Shown: positions 12,748-14,540 of the stretch, one piece after another
Layout: each line of letters opens with the position of its first letter
Position numbering within the stretch: position 1 is the first letter of the stretch
Assembly: GCA_964491805.1 (NCBI GenBank)
Contig: CAZBGU010000019.1
Coordinates: forward strand, 1 to 14,540
Reading direction: 5' to 3'
DNA length: 14,540 nucleotides
Source of the DNA: UBA11704 sp964491805
GTDB taxonomy: Bacteria > Patescibacteriota > Minisyncoccia > Phycocordibacterales > UBA5272
Position numbers and translations under genes: made by a program
The notes under the pieces: generated by a model
Database searches by the model: none
What the model was told of the DNA's origin: nothing
What the model saw: the letters and a program-made list of their open reading frames with translations, nothing else

Positions 12748-13470
12748 ATGATATTTTTAATACCGTTTGTTGTTGTATTCATTATTGCAGGGCTACGTGT
12801 TATTGATCAGTACGAGCGCTCCATTGTTCTTACTTTGGGAAAGTTTTCAGGTTCAAGGCAAGCTGGACTTACATGGATCTTTCCTGGTATCCAAAGAATG
12901 ATTCGTGTTGACATGCGTATAGCAACAGTTGACATTCCACAGCAAGAAGTAATCACAAAAGACAATGTGCCTCTTAATATTAATGCTGTTGTCTACTACC
13001 AGATTGAGGACGCTGAGAAGGCTGTGCTCAATATTCAGAATTATCCTGTCGCGGTTGCTGACTTTTCTCAAGTTGCACTTTGTGACGTGGTTGGAGGTTT
13101 TGAACTTGATCATGTTCTTTCTGAGCGCGAGATTATTGCAAATAGAATTAAAGAAATTGTTGATAAAACGACAGAAGTGTGGGGTATTAATATAACAGCA
13201 ATTAAGCTTCAGGATATTGAACTTCCAGCAGATATGAAGCGTATTATGGCAAAGCAGGCAGAAAGTGAACGAGAGAGACGTTCTATTATCATTCGTGCAG
13301 ACGGCGAGCTTGAGGCGTCAAAAAAGTTAGCTGAAGCAGCAAAGGTTCTCGCTGATACTAATGGCGGTCTTGCTATGCGAACACTTCAGACTATAGAGAA
13401 ATCAAGTAACAATACAGTGTGGGCAATACCAACTGAAATATTACAAGGTTTTACATCAATAAAAAAATAG
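12748..13470 (+). CDS. SPFH/Band 7 (stomatin/slipin-like) membrane protein, 240 aa
   Basis: Stomatin-like proteins form membrane-bound oligomers that organise membrane domains and often work with a partner protease (NfeD); no NfeD gene is in the window. Residues 1-16 are a hydrophobic membrane anchor (MIFLIPFVVVFIIAGL). The SPFH domain follows, with GLTWIFPGIQRMIRVDMR, VDIPQQEVITKDNVPLNINAVVYYQI and VVGGFELDHVLSERE. A helical, charged segment (about 160-200, KQAESERERRSI) ends the protein. The length is near the usual 250. In many stomatins an Arg precedes the D-V-V-G position; here it is Cys112. The start at 12748 is preferred over GTG 12739. trpS begins 3 bases after its stop. Confidence 0.9.
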   Translation: MIFLIPFVVVFIIAGLRVIDQYERSIVLTLGKFSGSRQAGLTWIFPGIQRMIRVDMRIATVDIPQQEVITKDNVPLNINAVVYYQIEDAEKAVLNIQNYPVAVADFSQVALCDVVGGFELDHVLSEREIIANRIKEIVDKTTEVWGINITAIKLQDIELPADMKRIMAKQAESERERRSIIIRADGELEASKKLAEAAKVLADTNGGLAMRTLQTIEKSSNNTVWAIPTEILQGFTSIKK

Positions 13471-13473
13471 TTT

Positions 13474-14457
13474 ATGGAGAAGAAAGTTTTGGTATCAGGA
13501 ATACAGTCAAGTGGGAAGCTTCATATCGGTAACTATTTTGGTGCTATTAAACAAAATGTTGAACTTGGTAATAGCGGCGAATATGAAAGTTATGTGTTTA
13601 TTGCAGATTATCACTCAATGACGACGTTGACCAACGCGAAGGACCGTATGGAGAACACTTTTGACGCAGCATGTACCTATCTTGCATGTGGTCTAGATCC
13701 TAGTAAGGTTGTATTTTTCAAACAATCTGATATTCCTTCACATACAGAGCTTGCATGGATCTTAAATACCGTAACACCGATGCCAATGCTTATGCTTGCT
13801 CACGCCTTTAAAGATAGCGAAGCTAAGAATAAAGATATCAACGCCGGTGTGTTCACTTATCCTGTTCTTATGGCGGCTGACATTCTTATGTATAACGCAC
13901 ATGTCGTACCAGTTGGTCGTGATCAGGAACAGCACGTTGAGATAACACGTGAACTAGCAGGCAAGTTCAATCGTGCGTACGGTGTTGATTTCTTTACGAT
14001 GCCACAAGCATATATCAAGAAAGAAGTAGCAACGGTTCCAGGAATTGATGGCGCAAAAATGAGTAAGAGTAAGAATAATTATATTCCACTTTTTGGAACC
14101 GATGAAGAGATTAAGAAATGTGTGATGCGTATTGTCACGGACAGTGCACAGCCAGAAGATAAGAAGAACCCAGATGAACAAGCTGTCTATCAGATTCATA
14201 AACTTTTTCTAAACGATGATGAGGATAAATCTCTTCGCGCTCGATTTGAAGATGGTGGGTATGGATATAAGGAAGCAAAAGAAAAGTGTGCTGAAGCAAT
14301 TATAGCCTTCATATCGCCAATGCGAGAGAAGTACGAGTACTATCAATCACACAAAGATGAGGTCTATGCTCTTTTGCAAGAAGGGGGTCATAAAGCAAGA
14401 ACAAAATCAGACATGGTGATATCAGAAATTAGAAAAGTAATAGGTCTTGAAAAATAG
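13474..14457 (+). CDS. trpS: Tryptophan--tRNA ligase
   Basis: This class I synthetase joins tryptophan to tRNA-Trp using ATP. The 327-residue protein is complete. The HIGH-type motif is HIGN at 17-20 (SSGKLHIGNYFGAI). The GxDQxxH segment is GRDQEQH at 148-154. The second catalytic motif is KMSKS at 195-199 (GAKMSKSKNN). The middle TPMPMLMLAHAFKD and FTYPVLMAADILMYNA stretches match tryptophan and not tyrosine enzymes. Length is typical. The start lies 3 bases after the SPFH stop with no ribosome binding site, so it is probably co-transcribed and translated by coupling. The functional link to an SPFH protein is not obvious. Confidence 0.96.
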   Translation: MEKKVLVSGIQSSGKLHIGNYFGAIKQNVELGNSGEYESYVFIADYHSMTTLTNAKDRMENTFDAACTYLACGLDPSKVVFFKQSDIPSHTELAWILNTVTPMPMLMLAHAFKDSEAKNKDINAGVFTYPVLMAADILMYNAHVVPVGRDQEQHVEITRELAGKFNRAYGVDFFTMPQAYIKKEVATVPGIDGAKMSKSKNNYIPLFGTDEEIKKCVMRIVTDSAQPEDKKNPDEQAVYQIHKLFLNDDEDKSLRARFEDGGYGYKEAKEKCAEAIIAFISPMREKYEYYQSHKDEVYALLQEGGHKARTKSDMVISEIRKVIGLEK

Positions 14458-14472
14458 TTTATCGTATATATG

Positions 14473-14499
14473 TAAGAGGGTATCTTTAAATCTCTCTTA
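14473..14499 (+). terminator. Possible terminator hairpin after trpS
   Basis: TAAGAGGG (14473-14480) pairs with CTCTCTTA (14492-14499) with one G-T pair, across an 11-base loop. It begins 16 bases after the trpS stop. It is weaker than the hairpins after rpsI and dnaJ. Confidence 0.45.
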
Positions 14500-14506
14500 G
14501 GGTCAT

Positions 14507-14531
14507 ATTCCCCGTCAGCTTGCTGCGGAAT
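14507..14531. repeat. Imperfect hairpin at the window's right edge
   Basis: ATTCC (14507-14511) pairs with GGAAT (14527-14531), and CAG (14516-14518) with CTG (14523-14525) around CTTG, with bulges between. It may be a second terminator of trpS or belong to the next gene's region, which the window does not show. Confidence 0.35.
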
Positions 14532-14540
14532 GGTATTATG

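Noticed and set aside
1..14540. Alternative genetic code (TGA read as glycine, as in Gracilibacteria and SR1)
   Set aside because: The baseplate-J-like gene and grpE both end naturally at TGA, and no conserved gene contains an internal TGA.
1..14540. CRISPR array, insertion sequence, integron or rRNA gene
   Set aside because: No regularly spaced repeats, transposase or integrase frames, or rRNA-like stretches were seen on either strand.

Overview
The window looks like a core segment of a Candidate Phyla Radiation (Patescibacteria) genome, most likely of the Parcubacteria group. This rests on a baseplate-J-like single-pass membrane protein typical of those genomes, small ribosomal proteins (a 114-residue L13), AT-rich and compact gene packing, and no Shine-Dalgarno sequence in front of any gene. 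The placement is inferred from gene content; no 16S rRNA gene is present. TGA is used as a stop and never occurs inside a conserved gene, so the standard bacterial code (table 11) applies.

Layout. Bases 1-115 hold the 3' end of an unidentified gene. Next come a 130-residue protein of uncertain function (230-622) and, overlapping it, the membrane-anchored baseplate-J-like protein (582-1991). From 2032 to 6407 runs a translation/transcription cluster in the order infA, rpmJ, rpsM, rpsK, rpsD, rpoA, rplQ, rplM, rpsI. It ends in a perfect terminator hairpin followed by a GC-rich block of overlapping inverted repeats. A lone minus-strand gene (6590-7126) encodes a small protein with a twin-arginine-like N-terminus. 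A strong divergent promoter then leads into a possible 24-codon leader ORF and the chaperone genes grpE, dnaK and dnaJ (7364-11175), with a separate promoter for dnaJ. The last part holds a sodium:solute symporter, an SPFH/stomatin-like protein and trpS, the last two only 3 bases apart.

How they work together. The central cluster supplies initiation factor IF1, seven ribosomal proteins and the RNA polymerase alpha subunit. GrpE, DnaK and DnaJ form one Hsp70 folding machine. The symporter, SPFH protein and baseplate-J-like protein are envelope components.

Regulation. Several genes have a good -10 hexamer only 6-10 bases before the start codon, leaving almost no 5' leader. This suggests leaderless or near-leaderless mRNAs and helps choose two starts (rpsI at 6000, SPFH at 12748). 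Most of the window is housekeeping. The least explained items are the leader ORF before grpE, the twin-arginine-like protein, the 130-residue protein and the hairpin block after rpsI.
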